Below, piece by piece: positions 31,510-42,300 of a DNA stretch of 64,000 bases. Both the position numbers and the translations under genes were made by a program. This stretch comes from an uncultured Oscillospiraceae bacterium (lineage in GTDB: Bacteria > Bacillota > Clostridia > Oscillospirales > Oscillospiraceae): contig CAMVRT010000005.1 in NCBI GenBank assembly GCA_947169975.1, positions 1 through 64,000 of the forward strand. Reading direction: 5' to 3'. Below the pieces are notes generated by a model that did not search any database, was not told the origin of the DNA, and saw only the letters and a list, made by a program, of their open reading frames with translations. Position 1 is the stretch's first letter. Each line of letters opens with the position of its first letter.

Positions 31510-32136
31510 ATGCGTAACTATCAAAACAAACTACATCCCATTGAAATCGCTCTACTGCTGGCGCTGGCGCTGACTGCCCTGTGGGGCGCCTGGTCGCTGC
31601 AGCGGCAGGATCAACTGGAGCGAAAGATGATCCGCCTTCACGTGATCGCCAACTCCGATGAGGAGGCGGACCAGGCGCTGAAGCTGCAGGTGCGGGATCG
31701 TGTCCTGACGCTGGCGGAGGGGATTCTGCGTCGATCCGACACCCGGGAGGAGGCCATGGCGGAGCTGCAGGCAGCACTTCCCACCGTGGAAAAAGCCGCC
31801 GCCGAGGAGATCGCAAAGCAGGGGTATGATTACAGCGTCAAGGCCCGGCTGGAACCGGCGGAGTTTCCCCATAAAACCTACGACGGGTTTGCCCTGCCTG
31901 CCGGCGAGTACATGGCTCTGCGTGTGGTGATCGGCGAGGGGAGAGGGCAGAACTGGTGGTGCGTGGTGTTTCCGCCCCTTTGCACCACGGCAGCGTCGGA
32001 CCGCAATGAGACGGCCATTGCTGCCGGCTGGGAGCAGGATGACCTGGGCCTTGTGACGGAGGAAGACACAGGGTATGTGCTGAAGTTCCGCTCTGTGGAG
32101 TTATGGGAGACCATCCGTCGCTGGCTGGGAAAATGA
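31510..32136 (+). CDS. spoIIR: stage II sporulation protein R
   Basis: The 208-residue protein has an N-terminal signal/transmembrane segment (about 8-27) and the SpoIIR domain: 'IRLHVIANSDEEADQALKLQVRDRVL', 'GYDYSVKARLEPAEFPHKTYDGFALPAGEYMALRVVIGEGRGQNWWCVVFPPLC'. It is made in the forespore and triggers SpoIIGA to activate sigma-E. Its presence indicates an endospore former. ATG 31510 is preferred over TTG 31492 and ATG 31495, which lie in a hairpin; the ribosome-binding site is weak (GGTG). Confidence 0.93.
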   Translation: MRNYQNKLHPIEIALLLALALTALWGAWSLQRQDQLERKMIRLHVIANSDEEADQALKLQVRDRVLTLAEGILRRSDTREEAMAELQAALPTVEKAAAEEIAKQGYDYSVKARLEPAEFPHKTYDGFALPAGEYMALRVVIGEGRGQNWWCVVFPPLCTTAASDRNETAIAAGWEQDDLGLVTEEDTGYVLKFRSVELWETIRRWLGK

Positions 32137-32149
32137 TGGGACGGCGCAA

Positions 32150-32180
32150 GAGGCCGGACGGTGTTCCGTCCGGCCTCAGA
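32150..32180 (+). terminator. spoIIR terminator
   Basis: GAGGCCGGACGG-tgtt-CCGTCCGGCCTC, 12-bp perfect stem; T-run is poor. Confidence 0.7.
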
Positions 32181-32218
32181 CTGTAGACAAAGGCAATTGG
32201 CCGAAAGACTGCGACACG

Positions 32219-32378
32219 CATGGGGGATTGTGAAGGGGAAATCAGCGAAGCGCCGCCGGTGGCGGATGAAGCGAGCTGATTTCGAGGAAGTGTCCCGGCG
32301 GCCGGGCACGTAAGTGCTCGGGCACCTGCTGACACAACGGTGGGGCTAACGGGACTCCCCCTTCACGTGAAATCCATG
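32219..32378 (+). ncRNA. candidate structured RNA of unknown class
   Basis: Non-coding sequence with nested perfect helices: CATGG/CCATG and GTGAAGGGG/CCCCTTCAC (32230-32238 with 32358-32366) close the structure; AAATCAGC/GCTGATTT (32239-32246 with 32275-32282) closes an inner arm with CGCC/GGCG; GTGTC/GACAC closes another containing GCAC-GTAA-GTGC, a GNRA tetraloop that favours the + strand. It does not match any riboswitch, SRP, 6S or RNase P pattern I can recall. It sits between spoIIR and the ATP synthase promoter, and is followed by two hairpins and a terminator. Confidence 0.55.
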
Positions 32379-32452
32379 CAAATGCAGGAACATGATTCAA
32401 TGGTTCTGCATTTGCCTCTTATGCTGTTGATACGTTTTCGACAGCATAAGAG
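32378..32452 (+). other. two long hairpins after the structured RNA
   Basis: GCAAATGCAG (32378-32387) pairs with CTGCATTTGC (32406-32415), and CTCTTATGCTGT (32416-32427) pairs perfectly with ACAGCATAAGAG (32441-32452). They directly precede the terminator. Confidence 0.55.
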
Positions 32453-32453
32453 A

Positions 32454-32479
32454 CCGGACGGAACGCCGTCCGGCCTTTT
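32454..32479 (+). terminator. terminator of the structured-RNA locus
   Basis: CCGGACGG-aacg-CCGTCCGG followed by CCTTTT. Confidence 0.8.
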
Positions 32480-32501
32480 GTGTCCAAGGAGGCTCTTTAT
32501 C

Positions 32502-32531
32502 TTGACACAGTCACAAGATATAGTGTAAAAT
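32502..32531 (+). promoter_or_regulatory. ATP synthase operon promoter
   Basis: TTGACA, 18 bases and TAAAAT, 58 bases upstream of the first gene. Confidence 0.7.
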
Positions 32532-32589
32532 AAAGTGTCAGATTGTTTACATTAGCTTGTAGAAGTGACTGCGTAAGGGGGCGTGCGAT

Positions 32590-32895
32590 TTGCTTGTCAG
32601 TATTGCGGCGGGCTTGCTGTTGGGTTTTGCTGTAGCCGGGGTGAACACTGCCGTCACGGCGCGCGCTATGCGCACCGGCAGTTCCGGAGCGCTGACCGGC
32701 GCCGTGGTGATTCGGACGGTGCTGGATCTTCTGGCGCTGGCTGCCGTCTTTTTGACGAGGAATGTACTTCCGATCCGGTTTGAACCTGCGCTCCTCGCCA
32801 CCGCAGCAGGGTTGAGCTCCGGAATCATTGCCCTTTCGATCCTCACTTCGCGTCAGAAAAGCCGGGGAGACCGTCCGGAAAAGGAGGATGAGTAA
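32590..32895 (+). CDS. AtpI-like small membrane protein
   Basis: The 101-residue product has two to three hydrophobic helices ('LVSIAAGLLLGFAVAGVNTAV', 'VVIRTVLDLLALAAVFL', 'LLATAAGLSSGIIALSIL'), and a charged tail. Position as first gene of the atp operon suggests AtpI, a chaperone for c-ring assembly, or a related subunit; similarity by eye is weak. Starts with TTG after AAGGGGGCG. Confidence 0.6.
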   Translation: MLVSIAAGLLLGFAVAGVNTAVTARAMRTGSSGALTGAVVIRTVLDLLALAAVFLTRNVLPIRFEPALLATAAGLSSGIIALSILTSRQKSRGDRPEKEDE

Positions 32896-32898
32896 GCG

Positions 32899-33579
32899 AT
32901 GGGAGAAGTTCATAATGCCTTGTTCTCCATCGGCCCGCTGGAGGTCACAAGACCGGTGGTGACCATGTGGGTCATTATCGCTGTGTTGGGCCTTGTGTCG
33001 TTCCTGGCCACGAGACGGCTCAAGGATGTACCGGGTCCTGTTCAGAACGCAGCCGAATTCCTGGTGGATAAGCTGCGGGGGCTCTACTCCGACGGCTTGA
33101 ACAGGGATGCATTAAATCGGTATCTGCCTGTGCTGGGAACATTTTTCATCTTCATCATCACCTGCAACTACACCGGACTGCTGCCCGGTGCGGGGAAGTT
33201 GTTTGCAGTCCCTACCGCCAGTTTGTCTGTCACGGCGGGGTTGGGTGTCAGCAGCTTTCTGATCAGCTTTTACGCAGGTTTTCGAAAGCGGGGCATATGG
33301 GGGTACATCAAAGCGCTGATGTCTCCGCTGCCGCTGTTTATCCTGATGCTGCCGCTGAATCTCATTGAACAGCTGGTCAGGCCCGTTTCACTTGCCATGC
33401 GTCTTTACGGCAATATTCTCGGCGAGGAGACGGCTGTGGAGCAGATGGGGCATGTGCTGCCTCTGGTGCTGCCGGTGATCATGCAGGTTCTGAGCATCCT
33501 GTTCGGCGCCATTCAGGCCATCGTTTTCACCAAGTTGGTAGCCGCCTATCTGGAGGAGGCCACTGAGATTGAAGAGTAA
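32899..33579 (+). CDS. atpB: F0F1 ATP synthase subunit a
   Basis: The 226-residue membrane protein has five hydrophobic segments and the conserved stator Arg in 'PVSLAMRLYGNILGEETAVEQM', plus 'GAIQAIVFTKLVAAYLEEAT'. It forms the ion half-channels beside the c-ring. It lies 3 bases after the AtpI-like gene and 33 before atpE. Confidence 0.96.
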   Translation: MGEVHNALFSIGPLEVTRPVVTMWVIIAVLGLVSFLATRRLKDVPGPVQNAAEFLVDKLRGLYSDGLNRDALNRYLPVLGTFFIFIITCNYTGLLPGAGKLFAVPTASLSVTAGLGVSSFLISFYAGFRKRGIWGYIKALMSPLPLFILMLPLNLIEQLVRPVSLAMRLYGNILGEETAVEQMGHVLPLVLPVIMQVLSILFGAIQAIVFTKLVAAYLEEATEIEE

Positions 33580-33612
33580 ATCTGTTCATCATTCATTTTA
33601 GGAGGAAATAAT

Positions 33613-33843
33613 ATGGAGACTTCTGCTGTCATCGCCCTGGCCGCCGCCTTAAGCGTGGCTGTAAGCGTCATCTTTGCCTCTCTGGCGCAGGGCAAGTTCG
33701 CCGCATCCGCAATGGACGCCATCGGCCGTCAGCCCGAGGCTGCCAAGGATGTTAAGAGCAGCATGCTGCTGCCGCTGGCGCTGATGGAGGCACTGGCAAT
33801 CTACGGTACCGTGGTTGCCATGATGCTGGTGGGTAAGATCTGA
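33613..33843 (+). CDS. atpE: F0F1 ATP synthase subunit c
   Basis: This 76-residue hairpin of two helices has the polar loop 'GRQPEA' (about 38-43) and the ion-binding carboxylate E59 in 'LALMEALAIYG'. The residue after E59 is Ala and no Gln is evident in helix 1, so the known Na+ signature is not seen and proton coupling is more likely. AGGAGG precedes ATG. Confidence 0.96.
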   Translation: METSAVIALAAALSVAVSVIFASLAQGKFAASAMDAIGRQPEAAKDVKSSMLLPLALMEALAIYGTVVAMMLVGKI

Positions 33844-33872
33844 GGAGGAGCGCCGAGAAGGAGGCACCCAAA

Positions 33873-34304
33873 TTGAGCATCAACATTTCAGAGATGATCT
33901 GGACGATCATCTGCTTCTTTGTGCTGCTGCTCGTCCTGAAGACCTTTCTCTTCGGCCCGCTGATTCGCCACATGGATGAGCGGCGCAGCCGCATTGACGC
34001 CGGCCTTGGCGAGGCGCGCAGGGCGGAGGACGCCAAAAAAGCGGCCCGTCAGGCAGCGGAGGAGAGCTGGCATCAGAGCAGCGATGAAGCCCGCACAGCC
34101 ATAACGCTTGGAAAAACCCGGGCGGCAACCCGCCGCGCCGAGGATCTGAAGCAGGCGCACGAACGGGGGGCGCAGCTTATCAGCGACGCCCGCGCTGATT
34201 CTGCACGGGAGGAAGAGACTGCCCGCGATACCGTTTCCCGCCGTGCGCGGGAACTGGCCAACCAGCTGGCGGATCGTCTGCTGGACGGCGGGGAAGAGAG
34301 GTGA
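33873..34304 (+). CDS. atpF: F0F1 ATP synthase subunit b
   Basis: The 143-residue protein has one N-terminal transmembrane helix ('[23 protein letters not shown]') and a long charged coiled coil ('[16 protein letters not shown]' at the end), as in peripheral-stalk b. It starts with TTG 8 bases after GAAGGAGG. It is followed after 7 bases by the b'-delta-alpha fusion, which carries a second b-like segment. Confidence 0.88.
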   Translation: MSINISEMIWTIICFFVLLLVLKTFLFGPLIRHMDERRSRIDAGLGEARRAEDAKKAARQAAEESWHQSSDEARTAITLGKTRAATRRAEDLKQAHERGAQLISDARADSAREEETARDTVSRRARELANQLADRLLDGGEER

Positions 34305-34311
34305 GACGGCT

Positions 34312-36558
34312 ATGACAGAAAAAGAAGTCCTGTTTGCCGTCATCAACTTTCTCATTCTGGTCGGACTGGTCTTTATCTTCGGCCACAGGAAAATCCGCGA
34401 CATCCTGCGCGGCCACCGGGATCAGGTGGTGCAGGATCTGAATGACGCGGAGCGTGCCCGGGCAGAGGCAACCACAATGGACGCCGAGCTGGCGAAGATC
34501 CGCTCCGATGAGACAGAGCGGGAGCAGAGGCTTCTGGCCGAGACCCGGTCCGCTGTGAATGAGAACGACCGGATCGAGCAGAGTGGGAGCGACGAGGATT
34601 GCCGCCGCATAATGGACGCGGCGCGCTCCGATGCCGACCAGCTTCACTGGGAGATGCAGCGCCGTTTCTGCGGCGACGCCGTGGAGCAGGTAACCCGGGA
34701 AACCGCCCGTGTGCTGGCAGAGCCGCGCCATGCATCGGCTCTTTCCGCACTGCGCAGCCGCATGCTGCGGCGGATCGGCCCGGAGATCCGGCTCACGGTG
34801 TATGACAGGATCCAGCTGGAGCGCCATCACAAACTGGAGCTTATTGTCACCGGTACGGAGCCCTTGACGGAAGCGGAGCGGCGCGAGCTGGAAACGGCGG
34901 TGCGCAGCGGGCTCAACCTGTCCGGGGAGGACGAACTGGTGATCCGCGATCATCCGGACAGAAACGTGCTGGGCGGCATCCGGGTTACCGTGGGGGACGC
35001 TGTATATGACGGGACGGTCTCCCATCGTCTTGCCCGGATGCGCGACGGAGATGGGGAGTCCGATAACGCCGACTCAGCCATGGCTGCGCTGCTTGCCCGG
35101 CTTGCACAAACCGGCGATGAGCTGGACGTGTATCAATTCGGCCATGTTGCCCGTGTGTCCGACGGCATCTGCAAGGTTACAGGTCTATCCGACGTCATGT
35201 CCGGCGAGCTGCTGGACTTTGCCGGCGGTGTGCGCGGCATGGTGATGGATCTGGAGGTCGGCAGCGTGGGCGTCATGATGCTGGGCGACTACTCCCGTGT
35301 GCAGGAGGGCGACGAGGTGCGCCGCACCGGGCGGATCATCCAGATCCCCGTGGGCGAGGCCATGATCGGCCGCGTTGTGGATGCGCTGGGCCGTCCCCTG
35401 GACGGACGCGGCCCGATCCGGGCAGAGACATACCGCCCGGTGGAGAGTCCCGCTCCCGGCATCCCGGACCGGCAGGCTGTTAACGTGCCCCTGCAGACCG
35501 GCATCAAGGCCATCGACGCCCTGATCCCCATCGGCCGTGGCCAGCGCGAGCTGATCATCGGCGACAGACAGACCGGCAAGACTTCCATCGCACTGGACAC
35601 CATCATCAACCAGAAGGGCAAGGACGTGATCTGCGTCTATGTGGCCGTCGGCCAAAAGGAATCCACCGTGGCCGATGTGGTGCGCAAGCTCCGGGATCAC
35701 GGCGCCATGGAGTACACCGTTGTGGTCTCCGCAGCGGCTTCGGACAGCGCGCCGATGCAGTATCTTGCGCCCTATTCCGGCACCGCTGTGGGCGAGCATT
35801 TCATGTATCAGGGCAGGGACGTGCTCATCGTCTTTGACGATCTTTCCAAGCAGGCCACTGCTTTCCGCGAGATCTCTCTTCTGCTGCAGCGCCCGCCCGG
35901 ACGGGAGGCTTATCCCGGCGACGTGTTTTATCTCCACTCCCGTCTGTTGGAGCGCTCCGCCAGACTCAGCGATGCGCTGGGCGGCGGCAGCATGACGGCG
36001 CTGCCCATTATCGAGACCCAGGCGGGGGATATCTCCGCCTATATTCCCACCAACGTTATCTCCATCACCGACGGTCAGATTTTCCTGGAGACAGGACTTT
36101 TCCACGCGGGCATCCGACCCGCCGTCAATGTGGGCCTTTCCGTGTCCCGTGTGGGCGGTGCAGCCCAGCTGGGCGCCATGAAGCAGGTGGCTTCCCGCCT
36201 GCGCATGGATCTGGCCCAGTACCGCGAGCTGGCGGTCTTTACCCAGTTCGGCGCCGATCTGGATAAGGCAACCCGTGACACGCTCCGCCGCGGCGAACGG
36301 ATGACGGAGCTTCTGAAGCAGCCCCGTTACGCGCCTATGGACGCGGCGGATCAGGTCATTGTCATCTTTGCCGCCGCAGAGGGCTATGCCGACGACCTGC
36401 CCGTGGAAGAGATCGCGCGCTTCGAGTCGGAGCTGATCCCCTTTGTGCGCCGGAAGATGCCGGAACTGGCGGACGCCATCCACAGCGGCAAAAAGATTCC
36501 GAACGACATGCTGGAGCAGCTGCGCAGCGTTATCACAGCCATGAAGGAACGGTTCTGA
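34312..36558 (+). CDS. fused b'-delta-alpha subunit of F0F1 ATP synthase
   Basis: One 748-codon frame holds three subunits. Residues 1-130 are b-like: a transmembrane helix ('[23 protein letters not shown]') and coiled coil. Residues about 145-245 match the delta C-terminal domain ('[27 protein letters not shown]', '[25 protein letters not shown]'). After an acidic linker ([11 protein letters not shown]) residues 257-748 are a full alpha subunit: Walker [10 protein letters not shown] (417-425), 'FDDLSKQA', and '[12 protein letters not shown]' with the Arg-finger region. No stop separates them, and internal ATGs at 35038 and 35080 lack a properly spaced ribosome-binding site. b-delta fusions are known in mycobacteria; adding alpha is unusual because F1 has three alpha but one delta. 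Confidence 0.9.
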   Translation: MTEKEVLFAVINFLILVGLVFIFGHRKIRDILRGHRDQVVQDLNDAERARAEATTMDAELAKIRSDETEREQRLLAETRSAVNENDRIEQSGSDEDCRRIMDAARSDADQLHWEMQRRFCGDAVEQVTRETARVLAEPRHASALSALRSRMLRRIGPEIRLTVYDRIQLERHHKLELIVTGTEPLTEAERRELETAVRSGLNLSGEDELVIRDHPDRNVLGGIRVTVGDAVYDGTVSHRLARMRDGDGESDNADSAMAALLARLAQTGDELDVYQFGHVARVSDGICKVTGLSDVMSGELLDFAGGVRGMVMDLEVGSVGVMMLGDYSRVQEGDEVRRTGRIIQIPVGEAMIGRVVDALGRPLDGRGPIRAETYRPVESPAPGIPDRQAVNVPLQTGIKAIDALIPIGRGQRELIIGDRQTGKTSIALDTIINQKGKDVICVYVAVGQKESTVADVVRKLRDHGAMEYTVVVSAAASDSAPMQYLAPYSGTAVGEHFMYQGRDVLIVFDDLSKQATAFREISLLLQRPPGREAYPGDVFYLHSRLLERSARLSDALGGGSMTALPIIETQAGDISAYIPTNVISITDGQIFLETGLFHAGIRPAVNVGLSVSRVGGAAQLGAMKQVASRLRMDLAQYRELAVFTQFGADLDKATRDTLRRGERMTELLKQPRYAPMDAADQVIVIFAAAEGYADDLPVEEIARFESELIPFVRRKMPELADAIHSGKKIPNDMLEQLRSVITAMKERF

Positions 36559-36593
36559 TCGGTTGAAACCCGAAGGAGAGGAGGCGGTGCGCC

Positions 36594-37451
36594 GTGGCCA
36601 ATGTCCGTGAGATCCGCGGACGGATCAAAAGCGTAAAAAGCACCCAGCAGATCACCAAGGCCATGAAAATGGTCTCGGCGGCCAAGCTGCGCCGCATCCA
36701 GGGCGGCATGGACGCCGTCAAGCTGTTTGCCGCACGGTCCCGCGAGATCGTGGATCTTCTCTCCGGAATCGATACGGACGAGCCGCTGCTGACGCCGCGG
36801 CAGGAGGTCAGAACCGTCTGCTACGTGGTGTTTATCGGAAACCGCGGATTGTGCAGCCTCTACAACATCTCCCTCGTGCATGAGCTCCGGGAGCTTCTGG
36901 CAGCGGAGGAGCATGCCGCCGTTGTAGTGGCAGCCGGACGGTGGGGCAAGGACGTGATGGAGGACGAGGGAATCCCGGTCATCCGATGGTTTTCCGATTT
37001 GGGCGACCTGCCCACGCAGGCAGATGCCGCCAGACTGGCGGACTATATGAAAGAGCTGTTTCTCAGCGGAGAGGTGGATGAGATCCGTCTTCTCTATCAG
37101 CAGTACCACACCGCATTCCGTCAGACGCCGGTATGTGTGCCGTTCCTGCCGGTAAGGCGGGAAAACGGAGAGCAGCCGGACTGCCTGATCGAGCCGTCCC
37201 GTGCCGCCGTAATCCACAACGCGGTGGAGATCTATGTGAATGCCGTGGTGATGGACGCCCTGCGGGAAGCCCGCCAGGGCGAGCAGGCGGCCCGTATGAC
37301 CGACATGACCGCCGCAACGGACGCCACTACGGAGCTGATCGACCAGTTGAGTCTGGAGCTCAACCGCGCACGTCAGGCCGCCGTGACAACGGAGATAGCG
37401 GATATCGTGGGCGGCACCAAGGCCATGAAGGCCGGAACCATCCACTCTTGA
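36594..37451 (+). CDS. atpG: F0F1 ATP synthase subunit gamma
   Basis: The 285-residue protein begins with the conserved N-terminal helix 'VREIRGRIKSVKSTQQITKAMKMVSAAKLRR' and ends with the paired C-terminal helix ('LNRARQAAVTTEIADIVGGTKAM'). It is the rotor shaft linking the c-ring to alpha3beta3. It starts with GTG at 36594 after GGAGAGGAGG. Confidence 0.95.
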   Translation: MANVREIRGRIKSVKSTQQITKAMKMVSAAKLRRIQGGMDAVKLFAARSREIVDLLSGIDTDEPLLTPRQEVRTVCYVVFIGNRGLCSLYNISLVHELRELLAAEEHAAVVVAAGRWGKDVMEDEGIPVIRWFSDLGDLPTQADAARLADYMKELFLSGEVDEIRLLYQQYHTAFRQTPVCVPFLPVRRENGEQPDCLIEPSRAAVIHNAVEIYVNAVVMDALREARQGEQAARMTDMTAATDATTELIDQLSLELNRARQAAVTTEIADIVGGTKAMKAGTIHS

Positions 37452-38852
<1,401 letters not shown>

Positions 38853-38862
38853 GAGGTGACCT

Positions 38863-39186
38863 ATGGACGACCGGATCCATTTGCAGATTGTCACGCCCTC
38901 TGCTATCATCGTTGACGAGATGGCGGGCTATGTGCGCCTGCCGCTGGAGGGCGGCAGCATCGGTGTGCTGCACGGCCATGCGCCGCTGATCGGCGCGTTG
39001 ACAGCCGGTGTCGTCAAGTACACCTGCGGCGGTAAGGACTGCTACGCCGCCGTCGATGGCGGCGTGGTCAAGGTGGGGGCCGATGAGATCGCCCTGCTGG
39101 TGCGCAGTGCTTCCTGCGCCGCTACCCTTGACGCAGCCCGCGAGATGGTGCGGCAGATGAGAAAAACGAAGGAATCATGCGTATAA
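38863..39186 (+). CDS. atpC: F0F1 ATP synthase subunit epsilon, short form
   Basis: The 107-residue protein covers the N-terminal beta-sandwich ('VTPSAIIVDEMAGYVRLPLEGGSIGVLHGHAPLIGAL', 'VDGGVVKVGADEIALLV') but has only about 25 residues after it instead of the usual 45-50 helical hairpin. The inhibitory C-terminal arm is therefore shortened. Lies 10 bases after atpD; a strong terminator follows. Confidence 0.93.
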   Translation: MDDRIHLQIVTPSAIIVDEMAGYVRLPLEGGSIGVLHGHAPLIGALTAGVVKYTCGGKDCYAAVDGGVVKVGADEIALLVRSASCAATLDAAREMVRQMRKTKESCV

Positions 39187-39187
39187 T

Positions 39188-39230
39188 CGTCTCAATATGC
39201 CGGCGTTTGCCGGCATATTGAGACGTTTCT
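39188..39230 (+). terminator. ATP synthase operon terminator
   Basis: A 17-bp perfect stem (39188-39204 with 39209-39225, loop GTTT) followed by TTTCT. Confidence 0.9.
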
Positions 39231-39302
39231 CTACATTTCCCCCGGATGTGGGGCGATTTTGGGACAGTGACCGCGGTACACTGTCCCCGGAGGTGAGGTA
39301 GA

Positions 39303-42300
39303 ATGCTGTCCATTTGGATCGGACGGGCGGGTTCCGGCAAATCCCGCCGCGTGCTGGAGCGGATGAAGGAGCGCAGGAATCTGCGTCCTCAGGCACTGAT
39401 CGTGCCGGAGCATGTGACCCATGAGGCGGAGATGGATCTCTGCCGCGCGCTGGGGCCAACAGCCTCCCGCTGCGCAGAGGTGCTCAGCTTTCGCTCGCTG
39501 TCCGGCCGCGTGCTGGCCGAGCAGGGAGGACTGTCCGACTTCACATTGGATGCCGGCGGCAAATTGCTGACGGTACGTCTGGTGCTGCAGGAGCTCCACA
39601 GCCAGCTCAAGGTGTTCGGCCGCCCGTCCCGGCGTTCTGTTTTCCTGCGCCAGTTGACGGAACTGATCGACGAGCTGTATGCCTATGAAATCCCTCCCGA
39701 GACCATGTATGAGCGCATTGCCGGGATCCCCGGCGCAGCCGGTGACAAGCTGCGTGACGTGGCGCTGATCTACGCCGCCTACGACGGCAAGCTGCGCGCC
39801 GGCGGTATCGACCGCCGCAGCCGCGTGCAGAAGCTTCGTGACCGCATGGCAGATTCCGGGTACCTGAAGGGAAAGGACGTTTATCTGGACGGCTTTTCCT
39901 ATTTCAACAAGACCGAGGAGTCTATTCTGGAAACGCTGCTGGGCCAGCAGTGCGATGTGGTGGTTACCCTGCTGGGCGACCGGAAGAACGACAACCTTTT
40001 CTACAATGCCGTCCGCCAGCGCCAGCGCCTTGCGGACATGGCCCGCCGTGCCGGCGTGCCCTGCGAGATCGTCTGGCTCACCGACACACCATCCGGCCCA
40101 TTGGGGCATTTGGAGCGCTGCGTGTTCGGGGATGATGAAGCGTGGGAGGGCGAGCCGGAGGGCATCGAGCTTTATCAGGCCGGCACAGCCTTTACCGAGG
40201 TGGAGTACGTGGCCCATGAGATCCGCGCGCTGACGGCACAGGGAGTGCGTTGCCGTGAGATCGGCGTCATGGCCCGCAACATGGACGTATACGGTCCCAT
40301 TCTGGAAAACGTGTTTCACCGGGATGCCATTCCGTTCTACCTCAGCCGCCGCAGCGATATCCTGAAAAAGCCGGTGCTTACCCTGCTCTTGAGCGCTGTA
40401 GACGCCGTCACCGGCGGCTTTGAATACGAGGATATGTTCCGCTACCTGAAAACCGGCATGGCAGGCATTACGGAGGCGGAGTGCGACTTGCTGGAGAACT
40501 ACGTTATTACCTGGGAAATTCGGGGCAGCATGTGGCTGCGTGACACGGCGTGGACGGCCTGCCCCGATGGATACGGGCAGGAGATGACGCCGGAGCGCAA
40601 GGCGCGTCTGGATGAGATCAACGCCATCCGTGCCAGAGTCCGCGCTCCGCTGCTCCCCTTAAGCGAGGGACTGAAAGCCAACGCATCAGCAGAGGGGAAA
40701 GCAAAAATACTTTACGAGTTTGCCGAGCGCTCCGGCGTTCCAGAAACCCTCATGGTGAAGGCACAGGAGCTGGTGGAGGCCGGTGAACATCAGCTGGCGG
40801 AGGAATACAGTCAGCTCTGGGGCATCTTCTGCTCCGTGCTGGATCAGTTTGTGGAGATCCTGGGCCAGACGCCTCTGGACGGCGAGGAGTTTGCCCGTCT
40901 GCTGCGGCTGGTGCTGGGTGAATACAGCGTGGGAACGATTCCCGCCACACTGGATCAGGTGAAGATCAGCGACATCACCCGCAATGACCGCCATAACGTC
41001 CGCTGCCTTTTCCTGCTGGGCGCCAATGACCATGTGCTGCCCCAGGTGAGCGGCAACGGCGGCCTGTTGGATGACGAGGCAAGGGACCTGCTGCGCAGCC
41101 AGGAAATCACGTTGTCCGACGCCACTTTCGACGAGCTGGATAACGAGCTGCAGAACATCTATGCGGCGTTGGTCCAGCCAACAGAGCGGCTGACGGTCAG
41201 CTATCCCGTGACGGATTTCAACGGCGCGGAGCTCCGTCCGTCCTTCCTTGTCAGCCGCATAGAGCGGCTGTTCCCCGCGCTGCGGGTCAAGCGGGAGGAT
41301 CTGGGCTTCCGTGCCCACATGGAGGCAACGGCACTGGAGATGGCCGGTGAGGATCCGGACGGCCCGCTGTGGCGCCGGTTTGCCGCCACAGGGCAGTACG
41401 ATGACGTGCTTGCCGCCATGTCCCGTGCCCGGGAGATGGGACGCGGCCGGCTGTCGCCGGATGCCGTGCAGGTTCTCTACGGCCGGACGGTTCGTATGTC
41501 CGCCTCCCGGATGGACCGCCTGCGCAGCTGCCATTTCCAGTACTTTATGGAGTACGGCCTCAAGGCAAAGGAACGCAGGAGCGCCGGCTTTGAGGCGCCG
41601 GAGATCGGCACGTTTATCCACTATCTGCTGGAGAACGTCACCCGCGACGTGATGGATCGCGGCGGCTACAGCGCTGTGGAGCGAGACGAGCTGCACCGCA
41701 TTGTCAACCACTATGTAAAGGAATATACCTTAACAGAGATACCGGACTATCCGGAGAAGAGCGCCCGGTTCCGCTATCTGTTTTCCCGCCTGAAACGCAT
41801 GGCGCTGAACATCATGGACGACGTAGCCGGCGAGCTTGCTGAGTCGGATTTTAAGCCCATTGAATTTGAACTGGGCTTCGGCGGCAAGGATGCGCCCCTC
41901 CAGCCGGTCATCATCCGCGAGGCAGACACCACGCTGTCGGTCAGCGGAAAAGTCGACCGGGTGGACGGCTGGGAGAAGGACGGCAAGCTCTATCTTCGCG
42001 TCGTGGATTACAAGACGGGCAAAAAGTCCTTCAATTTGGGCGATGTGAAGGCAGGTCTCGGCATACAGATGCTGCTGTATCTCTTTACGCTGGCGGAAAG
42101 CGGCGAGTCGTATTTCCGCAAACCCATCGTCCCCGCCGGCGTTTTGTACATGCCGGCCAGAGACGTGATCCTCTCCCGTGACCGGAACATCACGCCGGAG
42201 GAGCTGGAGAAGGATCTTCGCAAGGAGCTGCGGCGCAGCGGTCTTGTGCTGGACGATCCGGCTGTGCTGCAGGCCATGGAGCACAGCGCGCTGGAGAGCC

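Noticed and set aside
32180-32380. Lysine, cobalamin or SRP-type RNA for the structured locus
   Set aside because: Partial resemblance of short blocks only; the conserved cores I know for these classes are missing.
33613-33843. Sodium-coupled c-ring
   Set aside because: The residue next to the ion-binding Glu is Ala and the helix 1 Gln of the known Na+ signature is not visible.
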